From contig JANQEV010000028.1 in assembly GCA_028278145.1 (NCBI GenBank), positions 1 to 33,987 on the forward strand: a DNA stretch of 33,987 nt, given 5' to 3'. A program made the translations under genes and the position numbers. The DNA is from Chromatiales bacterium (GTDB lineage: Bacteria; Pseudomonadota; Gammaproteobacteria; Chromatiales; Chromatiaceae). Below the pieces are notes generated by a model. It saw only the letters and a list, made by a program, of their open reading frames with translations. It was not told the origin of the DNA and did no database searches. Below are positions 17,796 through 26,332 of the stretch, in pieces (position 1 is the stretch's first letter; each line of letters starts with the position of its first letter).

Positions 17796-18659
17796 ATGCA
17801 ACGCCCTGTCCTGGTAAACGGTATTCTCCTGGCCCTGGTCTGTATCCTGGGTGCTCTGGCATGGCTGAGTATGCAAGAGCAAAACACCGACCGCAGAATC
17901 CTACTTACCCAACTCCACCCGGACCAGGTAAATCTGATCACGCTCACCAACCAAAGCAACCAGGGGATACAACTGAAACGCAAGGCAGATGGCTGGATGA
18001 TGCAACACCCTTATGTTGTATCAGCTGATGACAATCGCATCCAACGCCTGCTGGAGATAGTGCGCAGTAACAGCTTCAGCCGCTTCCAGTCCCCGGCAGA
18101 TGTGGCTGATTATGGCCTGGCACCACCTGTAGCCAAACTCACCCTGAATCAGATCAAAATAGAGGCAGGTAACGTTCACCCCATGAACCAGCGCCGCTAT
18201 CTACGCCTACAAAACCGGATACACCTGATAAAAGACCGCTTCATCCACCACCTGCAGGCCAGTGCCGAGGAGTTCATAGACCCGGCTCTGTTTCCCAATG
18301 GAAGTCGTATCAATGCCATACTTACCCCGAAGTGGCAGTTATCGTTTCACCCCAGCGGTAAAGGATCTCTGACTCCACCCAACACAGAGCTATCCGCCGA
18401 TGATCTGAATCAGAAACACGATCAGTGGCTCTGGGCCAGAGCCGGCAGGGTGATGCCAGCACCAGAGGATAAAAACCGCGCCATGATTGAGATCAAACTG
18501 GATACCAGGCAACAACCCATCAGGTTTGAACTAGATCAGACAGACCAGCACACCCTGTTAATACGCAGAGACCTGGGATTGGCCTATGTCTTTCCCAAGG
18601 AATCTGAACTTCTACAACCCCCAAAAAACACGAGTACAAATAATGGAGCCTCTGATTAA
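17796..18659 (+). CDS. DUF4340 domain protein
   Basis: The 287-residue protein has an N-terminal membrane helix (about 7-25) and a periplasmic region with the DUF4340 pattern (LKRKADGWMMQHPYVVSADDNRIQRLL and YGLAPPVAKLTL), a partner of GldG-like proteins. I start at ATG 17796, directly after the upstream stop, not at 17748 inside the previous gene. The last five codons and stop (GGA GCC TCT GAT TAA) are the end of element A. If the element were removed, the frame would read AAT AAT GCC TGA, ending just inside mutM. Confidence 0.85.
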   Translation: MQRPVLVNGILLALVCILGALAWLSMQEQNTDRRILLTQLHPDQVNLITLTNQSNQGIQLKRKADGWMMQHPYVVSADDNRIQRLLEIVRSNSFSRFQSPADVADYGLAPPVAKLTLNQIKIEAGNVHPMNQRRYLRLQNRIHLIKDRFIHHLQASAEEFIDPALFPNGSRINAILTPKWQLSFHPSGKGSLTPPNTELSADDLNQKHDQWLWARAGRVMPAPEDKNRAMIEIKLDTRQQPIRFELDQTDQHTLLIRRDLGLAYVFPKESELLQPPKNTSTNNGASD

Positions 18660-18918
18660 TTCCATGATGGCTGAGACGCTACCTTTGCATCTTGAGATGC
18701 AAGGCGGCTTGCGCAGCTAATGGCCTTAGTCCTTAGCAAGCAAGCCAACACAGCAGATCTGGTGCAAAGGTGCGTCCCGAAGGGTTTATACCAAATGGCA
18801 TATTCATTTAGTTGCGGAACTTGCCATATAACTATGGTACACAGCATTCGCACCATACCTTGCGATCATCACCATTTGGATACAAACTCGGCTCATCAGC
18901 GAATTGATCAGAGGCTCC
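18645..18918 (+). mobile_element. MITE-like element A, copy 2 (274 bp), TSD AATAAT
   Basis: The ends are imperfect inverted repeats: GGAGCCTCTGATTAATTC (18645-18662) and the complement of GAATTGATCAGAGGCTCC (18901-18918), with one mismatch in 18. They are flanked by AATAAT direct repeats (18639-18644 and 18919-18924). The element is the inverted copy of 1-228. It has hairpins at about 18680-18703 and 18788-18801 and no credible gene. Its left end supplies the stop of the DUF4340 gene, and its right end supplies AGAGG nine bases before the mutM ATG. Confidence 0.9.
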
Positions 18919-18922
18919 AATA

Positions 18923-19735
18923 ATGCCTGAACTACCAGAAGTAGAGACCACAAGACGTGGAATTGAACCACATATTAAAGGCCAGAAGGTATCTGGTATT
19001 ACTGTCCGGCAACGGCAACTGCGCTGGCCAATCCCCACCCGCTTAAGCTCTATGATCACTGGAAAAAAGATCGAATCGGTAGAACGGCGTGCCAAGTACC
19101 TGTTACTGAATTTTGCCCACGGCACCCTGATTATGCATCTTGGGATGTCCGGCAGCCTGCGGGTATTGCCTGTGGGGACAGAGCCAGAAAAGCATGACCA
19201 TTTTGATCTCGAGTTCAAAAAGATCTGCCTGCGCCTGCGTGACCCACGGCGGTTTGGCGCCGTACTCTGGACCAAAGATGATCCAGCCAAACACAAGCTG
19301 CTGAAACACCTGGGGCCAGAACCTCTGAGTGAAGAATTCAGCGGTGAATATCTGCATCGGCTGGCACAGAAACGACGCGCCCCGGTCAAGAGCTTTATCA
19401 TGGACGGGCGGGTAGTTGTCGGGGCCGGAAACATCTACGCCAACGAGGCACTGTTCATGAGCGGCATCCACCCCAAACGCCCATGTAACCAGGTATCACT
19501 CGAGAGCTTTGAGATACTCGCTGGACACATCAAGGAGGTACTAAAGGCGGCAATCAAACAGGGCGGTACCACCCTGCGGGATTTTCAACATGGCGACGGA
19601 CAGCCGGGTTATTTTGCACAACAGCTACAGGTATACGGCAAGGCTGGCGAGCCATGCCCCAACTGCGGAAAAACTATTATGCAAGAGCGTATCGGCCAAC
19701 GCTCTGCTTTCTTCTGCAGTAATTGTCAGAATTAA
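18923..19735 (+). CDS. mutM: formamidopyrimidine-DNA glycosylase (Fpg)
   Basis: MutM removes 8-oxoguanine and formamidopyrimidines from DNA and nicks the abasic site. The 270-residue protein has the catalytic Pro2-Glu3 (MPELPEVETTRRG), Lys58 in RRAKYLL, the GAGNIYANEALF motif of the H2TH domain and a C-terminal four-Cys zinc finger (C-x2-C-x16-C-x2-C). Complete. The start codon overlaps the target-site duplication of element A, so the leader is element-derived. Confidence 0.97.
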   Translation: MPELPEVETTRRGIEPHIKGQKVSGITVRQRQLRWPIPTRLSSMITGKKIESVERRAKYLLLNFAHGTLIMHLGMSGSLRVLPVGTEPEKHDHFDLEFKKICLRLRDPRRFGAVLWTKDDPAKHKLLKHLGPEPLSEEFSGEYLHRLAQKRRAPVKSFIMDGRVVVGAGNIYANEALFMSGIHPKRPCNQVSLESFEILAGHIKEVLKAAIKQGGTTLRDFQHGDGQPGYFAQQLQVYGKAGEPCPNCGKTIMQERIGQRSAFFCSNCQN

Positions 19736-19899
19736 CCCTTAGGTGTAACAACTCCCACTTGATCTTTACAGGTAAATAGGGCCGCTGTGTGACCAAAGAG
19801 ATCATTATATTGCATGAGTGTTGATGACTGAAAAGGCACGAAGCAGACTAGGAATATGATTCAAAAAAATCTGTAATCAACAAATAGTTAAATTCCACT

Positions 19900-22800
19900 T
19901 TATTTGTCCAGCAACTCTGTCACCTGCTCGGGTGATACCGGCTTACTAAAAAGGTATCCCTGAGCAAAGTCACAACCTTGTATGGCCAGAATGTCCCTCT
20001 GATCTTCTGTCTCGACACCCTCGGCAACCACGCTTAGTCCCAGACCATGGGCCATGGCGATAGCAGCATTGACCAACTCCAAGTCCGCAGAATCTTCAGT
20101 AAGATCGTTAATGAATTCACGGTCGATCTTAAGGACGTTGAAGGGATAAATGCGCAGGTAGCTGAGTGATGAGTACCCAGTACCAAAATCGTCCATGGCA
20201 AGATTAATACCCAGGTTACTTATAGCAGCCAATGCCTCGTCTATATAGGCATGACCACTCATAAGAACTCCTTCTGTAATCTCCAACTCCAGAGATTTAC
20301 CCGGTATTCCTGCCTGCTGAATGGCCTGTTCAATAAATTGCACCAGACTGGGATCACGGAACTGACGCGGCGACAGATTCACAGCCATTGTGAACGATGG
20401 TCCTTTCAACTGTTGCCATACGGCGGTCTTTTTTATCGCCTCAGTTAATACATACTCGCCAATGGATACTATCAGTCCAGTCTGCTCTGCTATTGGTATA
20501 AATTCCAAAGGTGAGACTTCACCCAGGGCGGGGTTATTCCATCTTAACAAGGCCTCAACCCCAATGATTTCTTGGCTCTCCATGTCCACTTTTGGTTGGT
20601 ATGTGAGCCTGAACTCGCCACGATCCAATGCACCATGCATCTGTTCTTCAATAAGCAAACGCTGAGCAATTCCCATGTTCATCTCTTTAGTGAAGTAGGA
20701 ATAGGTATTACGTCCTTCCTCCTTGGAGTAGTACATGGCGGAGTCGGCATTACGCAGCAACTCAGACGGGTTGTCGCCATCGTCTGGGTAGAGTGCAATC
20801 CCTATGCTGGCTGTGAGAATCAGGTCTCGGCCCTCGATCTTAAATGGCTCACGAAATTGATTGATCAGAGTTTCTGCCGCTGGGCGGGCATCTGTCACAT
20901 CATTAAGACCGCTAAGCAGTATGATAAACTCATCGCCCCCAAGCCGTCCGATGGTATCGCCACGGCGCATCACCTCCTGCAGACGTGATGCTGCTTCCTT
21001 TAGGAGTATGTCACCTGTATCGTGACCCATGGTGTCATTGATTTTCTTAAAATCATCCAGGTCAAGAAATAGCACCGCCACCCTTTCACTATCGCGGTGC
21101 GCCTCGTTTATCAATTGGGACAGTCTATCCAAGGCTAGGAAGCGGTTGGGAAGATCGGTTAATGCATCAAAATGGGCCTGGTGGAGAATGCGCTCCTCCT
21201 GCTGTTTGCGTTCGGTAATGTCATTGGAGATGCCAAGTAGATACTTAGGATTTCCATCTTCGTCTCTGATACATACTTTTCGGGTGTGAAGAAATCGTAC
21301 GCCTTTGTGAGTTTCGATGGGTTCTTCCTGGATATCCACTGTTTCGCTGGAATCAAGGACTTGGCGATCCTTGCTGGTAAAGAAGTCAGCCTGTTCCTTC
21401 GGAAAGAAATCATAGTCGTTGCAACCAATCAACTCGTCACGGGATTTGCCGATCAACGCTTCACCGGCTTTGTTAAAACGTACAAAACGTAGATTCTCTG
21501 CATCTTTGACGAACAGCATGTTTGGTAGGCTTTCGATTATGGTATCCAGTTCTTGCTCACGCTGCCTCAAAGTGCGTGCAACATGATCCCGTTCCATGAC
21601 AATACCGGCAAGCCTTGCTGCAGATTTGAGATCGTCTGATTCTTCCTCATTAGGCAGTGCCGGATGATTGTAATACATACCAAATGCACCTAGTACCTCT
21701 CCTGAAGAGTTCTTTATCGGTTCAGACCAGCAGCAACGCATGCCATGGGGTAAAGCGACATCCTTGATTGCCGCCCATTTCGGATCGGTATCGATATTCT
21801 CAACAAGGCAACGCTTACCGGTGTAAGTGGAAGTGCCACATGAGCCAATATTTGGGCCAATTTTCAAGCCATGCACCGCTTCACAATATTCTTTCGGTAG
21901 GCTCGGTGCGCCACCATGCAAGAGGGTGTCGCCACTTAACTCCAGCATTGAGCAGCGCATGCCAGGATGGCGTTCTTCATACATCAATGCGATCGCATCA
22001 TAAATCTCTGATGCGATTTTACCTGTTGCAATCATTTCAAGAATTTCTGTGTTTTTTTTAGAAAATGCTTCGGCTTTTTTACGTTCTGTAATATCGTGCC
22101 CAATACCCAGTACGCCGATTAATCCTCCACTCTCATCCAGCATTGGAGTCTTAGTTGTTTCCAGAAGTTCACGATGCCCATCATTGGCAAAAGTTATCCA
22201 TTCTTCATTTACTGATGGTGCACCTTTCAGCGTAGCTTTTTTATCATGGACCCGGAAAAAGTCCGCCAACTCGGTCGCAACGAAATCGTAATCAGTTTTT
22301 CCGAGAATTTCTGCTTCAGATGCCCCAAAAAAATTTTCAAACCTGTTATTACAAGCAAGGTAGACACCGTCAGGATCTTTCAGCCAGATCAGATCTGGCA
22401 CAGTGTGAATGATTGTATTTAGAAACCTCTCGTTACGTTTTAATGCATCTTGAGCATTTTTCCGTCTCTCTACTTCTTTTGTTAGCTCTTGGTTACTCTC
22501 TTTTAGCTGTGCTGTTCTTTCATCTACAACCTCTTCTAGCTGTTCCTGGTGATGCACAAGAAGCTCTTGAGTTTTATTGCGTTCCTCTACTTCGTTATAA
22601 AGTGAATTGACCAGCTCTTTGTTATTGTGCTCTAACTGAATGGTATTTTTAAGATATTGGTTGGTTTTTATACTTATAAAAAATATCAGCGCTATATATA
22701 GAAGTACTGCGGATGTTAGTAAAGGACCAGTCTCATCAAATTGTGTATATAGAACTCCTGGTAATACGATAGCTGGAGGCAGACTGGATGTTATATATGC

Positions 22801-23235
22801 AGGTAAATAAGAGGAAAGCACTGGGACTGCAGCACCCAGCACTCCTAGTAGTATTAATACAATCACAGTCTGGTAGGCAAGGTCATCAACATAGAAAAAT
22901 AAAAGGCACAGCATACTCCAGCCTATACCAGCGATTGTCGTGTTAATAACAAACTTTCTGGCCCATGCAGGAGCGTTTTCAGGGATATATGACGAATTAA
23001 ACTGCCTAGTTAAAACAAGGCGTGATATGGCAACAGCTACCATCAATGCTGACCATCCAGTCAGAAGCGTAGGATCAATTATGTTGTTTAATCCCAGCCA
23101 AGCGGCAACTGCAATTACTATGATTCCAAAGGCTGAAGGTATTGCATTGGCATAGATAATCCGAACCTGTTCCGACTGGACAAACAAGTCTTTATCTACT
23201 TCCTCTGCTACTTCGACACTGCGTACTTCTGGCAT
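19900..23235 (-). CDS. PAS-GAF-PAS GGDEF/EAL membrane sensor
   Basis: The 1111-residue protein has about five to six N-terminal membrane helices (25-205), a coiled coil (about 210-270), PAS (about 275-385), GAF (about 395-545), PAS (about 555-670), GGDEF and EAL domains. The GGDEF motif is at 766-770 and an inhibitory RxxD (757-760) precedes it at the right spacing, so cyclase activity with product inhibition is expected. The EAL domain keeps E894-A-L, NLSPRQF, EITEGV, DDFGTGYS and KIDREF, so phosphodiesterase activity is also expected. Ligands are unknown. The N-terminal third is visibly richer in A and T than the rest. GGAAGC precedes ATG 23235. Confidence 0.93.
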   Translation of the reverse strand: MPEVRSVEVAEEVDKDLFVQSEQVRIIYANAIPSAFGIIVIAVAAWLGLNNIIDPTLLTGWSALMVAVAISRLVLTRQFNSSYIPENAPAWARKFVINTTIAGIGWSMLCLLFFYVDDLAYQTVIVLILLGVLGAAVPVLSSYLPAYITSSLPPAIVLPGVLYTQFDETGPLLTSAVLLYIALIFFISIKTNQYLKNTIQLEHNNKELVNSLYNEVEERNKTQELLVHHQEQLEEVVDERTAQLKESNQELTKEVERRKNAQDALKRNERFLNTIIHTVPDLIWLKDPDGVYLACNNRFENFFGASEAEILGKTDYDFVATELADFFRVHDKKATLKGAPSVNEEWITFANDGHRELLETTKTPMLDESGGLIGVLGIGHDITERKKAEAFSKKNTEILEMIATGKIASEIYDAIALMYEERHPGMRCSMLELSGDTLLHGGAPSLPKEYCEAVHGLKIGPNIGSCGTSTYTGKRCLVENIDTDPKWAAIKDVALPHGMRCCWSEPIKNSSGEVLGAFGMYYNHPALPNEEESDDLKSAARLAGIVMERDHVARTLRQREQELDTIIESLPNMLFVKDAENLRFVRFNKAGEALIGKSRDELIGCNDYDFFPKEQADFFTSKDRQVLDSSETVDIQEEPIETHKGVRFLHTRKVCIRDEDGNPKYLLGISNDITERKQQEERILHQAHFDALTDLPNRFLALDRLSQLINEAHRDSERVAVLFLDLDDFKKINDTMGHDTGDILLKEAASRLQEVMRRGDTIGRLGGDEFIILLSGLNDVTDARPAAETLINQFREPFKIEGRDLILTASIGIALYPDDGDNPSELLRNADSAMYYSKEEGRNTYSYFTKEMNMGIAQRLLIEEQMHGALDRGEFRLTYQPKVDMESQEIIGVEALLRWNNPALGEVSPLEFIPIAEQTGLIVSIGEYVLTEAIKKTAVWQQLKGPSFTMAVNLSPRQFRDPSLVQFIEQAIQQAGIPGKSLELEITEGVLMSGHAYIDEALAAISNLGINLAMDDFGTGYSSLSYLRIYPFNVLKIDREFINDLTEDSADLELVNAAIAMAHGLGLSVVAEGVETEDQRDILAIQGCDFAQGYLFSKPVSPEQVTELLDK

Positions 23236-23413
23236 AGCGCTTCCATTACACTATGCATTACCACATTTAATCAAGGTGAATTTAATTCTTGGATTTCTGG
23301 GAATCGTTCCAGGCATATAAAAATAAGCAGCAAAAACCTGTGAGTCTGCATTGTGCCAAAAGCAGAAATAGATGTGATATCAGCCGACATTCATTGTCAG
23401 AACAGATTGAGTT

Positions 23414-24376
23414 TTACACTTGAAACTGATCGATAGGAATACAGCTATCGCCGTCACAACCATTTACCTCTATGGTCACATGTTTAAGGTCCTTGATCCC
23501 AGCCAGCAATGCCTTATAGTGCTGCGGGTCTTTAGGTTCGTGGCTAACCAGGGAGATGATCACCCCGTAACCCTGGGAACCCAGGCGCCATACATGCAGA
23601 TCAGCAATCAGATTATCTGAATCAGACTCTATTGCACTTCTAATTGCATCCAGGCTCTTCTCTCCCGGTACGCTATCCAACAACACCCTGCTGGTTTCAC
23701 GTAACAGGCCATAGCCCCATCTGGAAATAACCAGGGCACCCACTATACCCATCAGCGCATCCATCCAGATCAGGCCGTAGAACTTACCGGCAATCAGGGC
23801 AAAGATTGCCAGTAGTGAGGTCAACGCATCTGCCAGCACATGCAGATAAGCAGCACGCAGGTTGTGATCTCCTGCATGATGCTCATGTCCATGAGCATAT
23901 CCATGGTGGTGATGGTGTCCATCCGCATCATGTAACAGCCAGGCGCTGAGCAGATTTACTATCAAGCCAATAACAGCAACCATGATCGCCTCGTTGAACC
24001 TGATCGACTCTGGTGAGATAAGACGCTCGACTGATTCTATAGCCATCAATAACGCAACCACAGCCAGGGTCATGGCACTGGCGAAACCACCCAGAGCACT
24101 CACCTTGCCGGTGCCAAAACTGTACACCGGATTATCCGCATGGCGCCTGGCATAGCTGTAAGTAAACAGGGTGATACTGAGTGCGGCCACGTGGGTAGCC
24201 ATATGCCAACCATCAGCCAGCAGGGCCATGGACCCGAACATATAACCTGCCAGGATCTCAACCACCATCATGACCGCAGTCAGGAGTACCACCAGCCTGG
24301 TTCTACGCTCACCATCACCAGCCTGGGTATTGAAATCATGGGCGTGGGCCCATCTATCGAGAGAATGAGAGTGCAT
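23414..24376 (-). CDS. dmeF: cation diffusion facilitator, DmeF-like
   Basis: The 320-residue inner-membrane protein has six membrane helices with the CDF metal-binding pair in ALLADGWHMATHV and HVLADALTSLL, and a His-rich loop (about 153-170: HHHHHGYAHGHEHH) between helices IV and V. The N-terminal half resembles DmeF, which exports Co2+/Ni2+ in exchange for protons. A zinc-transporting CDF is the alternative. No DmeR-type regulator is next to it. AGGTGG lies 8 bases before the ATG. Confidence 0.82.
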   Translation of the reverse strand: MHSHSLDRWAHAHDFNTQAGDGERRTRLVVLLTAVMMVVEILAGYMFGSMALLADGWHMATHVAALSITLFTYSYARRHADNPVYSFGTGKVSALGGFASAMTLAVVALLMAIESVERLISPESIRFNEAIMVAVIGLIVNLLSAWLLHDADGHHHHHGYAHGHEHHAGDHNLRAAYLHVLADALTSLLAIFALIAGKFYGLIWMDALMGIVGALVISRWGYGLLRETSRVLLDSVPGEKSLDAIRSAIESDSDNLIADLHVWRLGSQGYGVIISLVSHEPKDPQHYKALLAGIKDLKHVTIEVNGCDGDSCIPIDQFQV

Positions 24377-24699
24377 CTGGATGCCACCTAGTTACAAAAA
24401 CTGTTGTTACAGGAAAAGACCCGGGTAGTATCTCCATGGAATTCTAACCTAAATGCTTCCCATTATCATTAAGAACTAAATTCTTATAGGCACCAACACT
24501 GCCGGCTCCTGCTAGTACCCCCCAACCGATGGCATAGCAGATCAATTCTATCCACCCATACAAGCAACCACTGCCGTAGCCAGTTGTAGCTATGCTGCTC
24601 TGACCATAGAATAGGAGTCATCGCCGGCCTGACTTATGCAGATAGCTTTAAGCCCAGATCAGGCTGTATCCAGATAATCCGATTTCCTGTGGGAATTCT
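24377..24699. other. 323-base gap between dmeF-like gene and 71-codon gene
   Basis: This gap must contain promoters for two divergent genes, but no convincing -35/-10 pair is seen. On the - strand at about 24452-24619 a frame stays open for over 50 codons and resembles a small membrane protein (GWGVLAGAGSVGAYKNL), yet it has no ATG, GTG or good TTG start. I do not call it a gene. Confidence 0.4.
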
Positions 24700-24915
24700 A
24701 TGACTGACGCACTAAACGAGTTAAAACAGAAAATAGACGAGGTAGAGGCCGATGGCACCCAGGTTATCGGCATCCACCTTACTCCAGAGATGACCAAGGC
24801 AATACATTGGGAGCTGACCCAGATGTACGGCAGCGACCCTGGGGAGCATCTTACCCTGCTGTTCGGCACCGCGGTGGTGTCGCAAGACGCGGATGAACTG
24901 AAGCTGGATACATAG
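24700..24915 (+). CDS. small hypothetical protein, 71 residues
   Basis: Not recognised. The protein is acidic and soluble (MTDALNELKQKIDEVEADG...), with a predicted amphipathic N-terminal helix and a helix-strand pattern after it; no Cys and no membrane segment. GGGAA lies 4 to 8 bases before the ATG, supporting expression. It is the only + strand gene in this half of the window and ends 14 bases before the 3' end of the convergent cupin gene. The - strand frame across it is a shadow. Confidence 0.65.
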   Translation: MTDALNELKQKIDEVEADGTQVIGIHLTPEMTKAIHWELTQMYGSDPGEHLTLLFGTAVVSQDADELKLDT

Positions 24916-24929
24916 GCAGGCCCTATCAG

Positions 24930-25262
24930 TTAATAGTGAACTGCCAACCAGATGGTTTCAGTTTCCGGATCAGTCCAGCTTACCCGGTGCCTGGTGTGAG
25001 CTGGAATATTAATGTAATCACCAGCGGTTAATTCAGTCTCGCTACCATCTTCAAAGGCAATTTTTGCTCCGCCCTGGAGTAAAATAACCCATTCACCCTG
25101 TTCCTGGTCGTACCAGCCTGATTCTGGTGAAGTATGTCCCTGGGAGATTATGCGTTCTATCTTTACCTGTCCGGCATGAACAATCTGCTCCAGAACTTCC
25201 TGCTGCAGGTTGTCTGGGATTGAGGCGAAGATATTTCCAGGCTGCAAGAGATGTCCATCCAT
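24930..25262 (-). CDS. cupin domain protein
   Basis: The 110-residue single cupin has an E-x6-G motif in GEWVILLQG and a second motif in GDYINIPAHTRHRVSW. In place of the usual His-x-His before the Glu it has WYDQE, which I recall as common in this small-cupin group. Metal binding and substrate are unknown. It begins 46 bases after the next gene upstream on the same strand; no clear Shine-Dalgarno is seen. Confidence 0.83.
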   Translation of the reverse strand: MDGHLLQPGNIFASIPDNLQQEVLEQIVHAGQVKIERIISQGHTSPESGWYDQEQGEWVILLQGGAKIAFEDGSETELTAGDYINIPAHTRHRVSWTDPETETIWLAVHY

Positions 25263-25308
25263 ACAAATGCAAACATCCAGGTCCTAGTGTTACAGAACCG
25301 TATAGGTC

Positions 25309-25713
25309 TCAGGTCGATTGTGAGCGCCCGAACATCCGGGATAGCTTTGAAACCAGGCCAGGTCGTGGCGATATCTCCTGAGGTGATTCCTTGTTTGCAG
25401 TAGAGAGAGGTACCACTTTGTCTGATGATATAGATTGATATCTACAGTGATTAGCAAGGGTCTTGTCCAGAGCTACCCCGAACAGGTCATCCAGCATGGT
25501 CTCCATGCATAAAATCTCTTTTGCATTCATCCTCAACTCGGGTGCTTCAAAATCAAACATACCAGGATTGGTTACGTCGGACCTTAACACCAGTTGCATC
25601 ATCATGGCGGCATGGTCTACTGGGTTACGCTTAAGCTCTTTGCGTTTTTTATTGATCAGTTCAGATAGGGCCACTGGGGTTATTGCCCAATGGTTCTGTG
25701 TTACGTACGCCAT
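25309..25713 (-). CDS. hypothetical protein, 134 residues
   Basis: Not recognised. The N-terminal 90 residues are compact and mostly helical (ELINKKRKELKRNP, MNAKEILCMETMLDDLF) with several Met residues; the last 35 residues are polar and look disordered. No signal peptide or membrane segment. GAGGAATGG precedes the ATG. It lies upstream of the cupin gene and may be co-transcribed with it. Confidence 0.7.
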   Translation of the reverse strand: MAYVTQNHWAITPVALSELINKKRKELKRNPVDHAAMMMQLVLRSDVTNPGMFDFEAPELRMNAKEILCMETMLDDLFGVALDKTLANHCRYQSISSDKVVPLSTANKESPQEISPRPGLVSKLSRMFGRSQST

Positions 25714-26210
25714 ATACCATTCCTCAACATTTAGTAGTTCTCGGTTTGCTCCTGCTCAACTCAATAGATCAGTAAAAATCCATGAGCATCTGCACGCGCC
25801 GATCCCTGGTAATGCGATGAAATATACGGCCTTCATCTCCTGAAATCATGCTAACGGTACTGCTAGCAAACTAACTCAGCTTCACCATCTACATAGGCAA
25901 CACCTACATCCTGAGGAGCAGTTCCAAAGCCCTATCAGGCTTTGATTCAATTACCAAGAGGAGTCCCTATCCAGATCTTGCCCAGCAGAAAAAACATGTG
26001 GCTTATTGCCAATGCAGACAGCTAGTTTAAACAATCATGTGAAATCATGATCTTGTGTAGACCAATAAATCCAGCTGCTTTATAAGTGATCTTTAATGTA
26101 TAGCGGCGATATAGTCAAGTAGTCACTTGAAAAATAGTGACCAGATTCAAATAGTAGTGACATATGTCTTAGATATTATTCAGTAACACCCAAGAATAAG
26201 TAATTTACTC
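25714..26210. other. 497-base gap with no confident gene
   Basis: This region holds stop-rich sequence with only short frames. It has a 7-base-pair stem-loop at 25925-25944 (CAAAGCC and GGCTTTG with a 6-base loop) that lacks a T-run, and imperfect GTCACT/AGTGAC inverted repeats near 26128-26162. It probably contains the promoter of the 25713 gene, but I cannot place it. Confidence 0.4.
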
Positions 26211-26315
26211 CTATACAAACTTAGGGCATTCACGGCAGGCCTTGTTCTTCTTATACTTCTTGCAGCACTTATCCTTAAGCCTCCTTTTTCTTCCCTTTTT
26301 CTTACCCTTAGCCAT
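26211..26315 (-). CDS. tiny basic four-Cys protein, 34 residues
   Basis: The frame starts ATG 26315 and ends TAG 26211-26213. The protein has 13 Lys, 4 Arg and only 2 acidic residues, with Cys at 17, 18, 27 and 30 in the arrangement CC-x8-C-x2-C (KDKCCKKYKKNKACRECPKF). It begins 17 bases after the ferritin stop on the same strand, so it is probably expressed with ferritin. No strong Shine-Dalgarno is seen. The strong composition and the ordered Cys spacing are unlikely for non-coding DNA. It may bind metal or nucleic acid; no function is assigned. Confidence 0.65.
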   Translation of the reverse strand: MAKGKKKGRKRRLKDKCCKKYKKNKACRECPKFV

Positions 26316-26332
26316 TGGATGTTATACAGAAA

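Noticed and set aside
18720..18923. 67-codon + strand frame inside element A copy 2
   Set aside because: Its sequence is the repeat element; no Shine-Dalgarno, and no open equivalent is expected in the diverged copy.
25925..25944. Seven-base-pair stem-loop as a terminator
   Set aside because: No T-run follows on either strand and no gene ends there.
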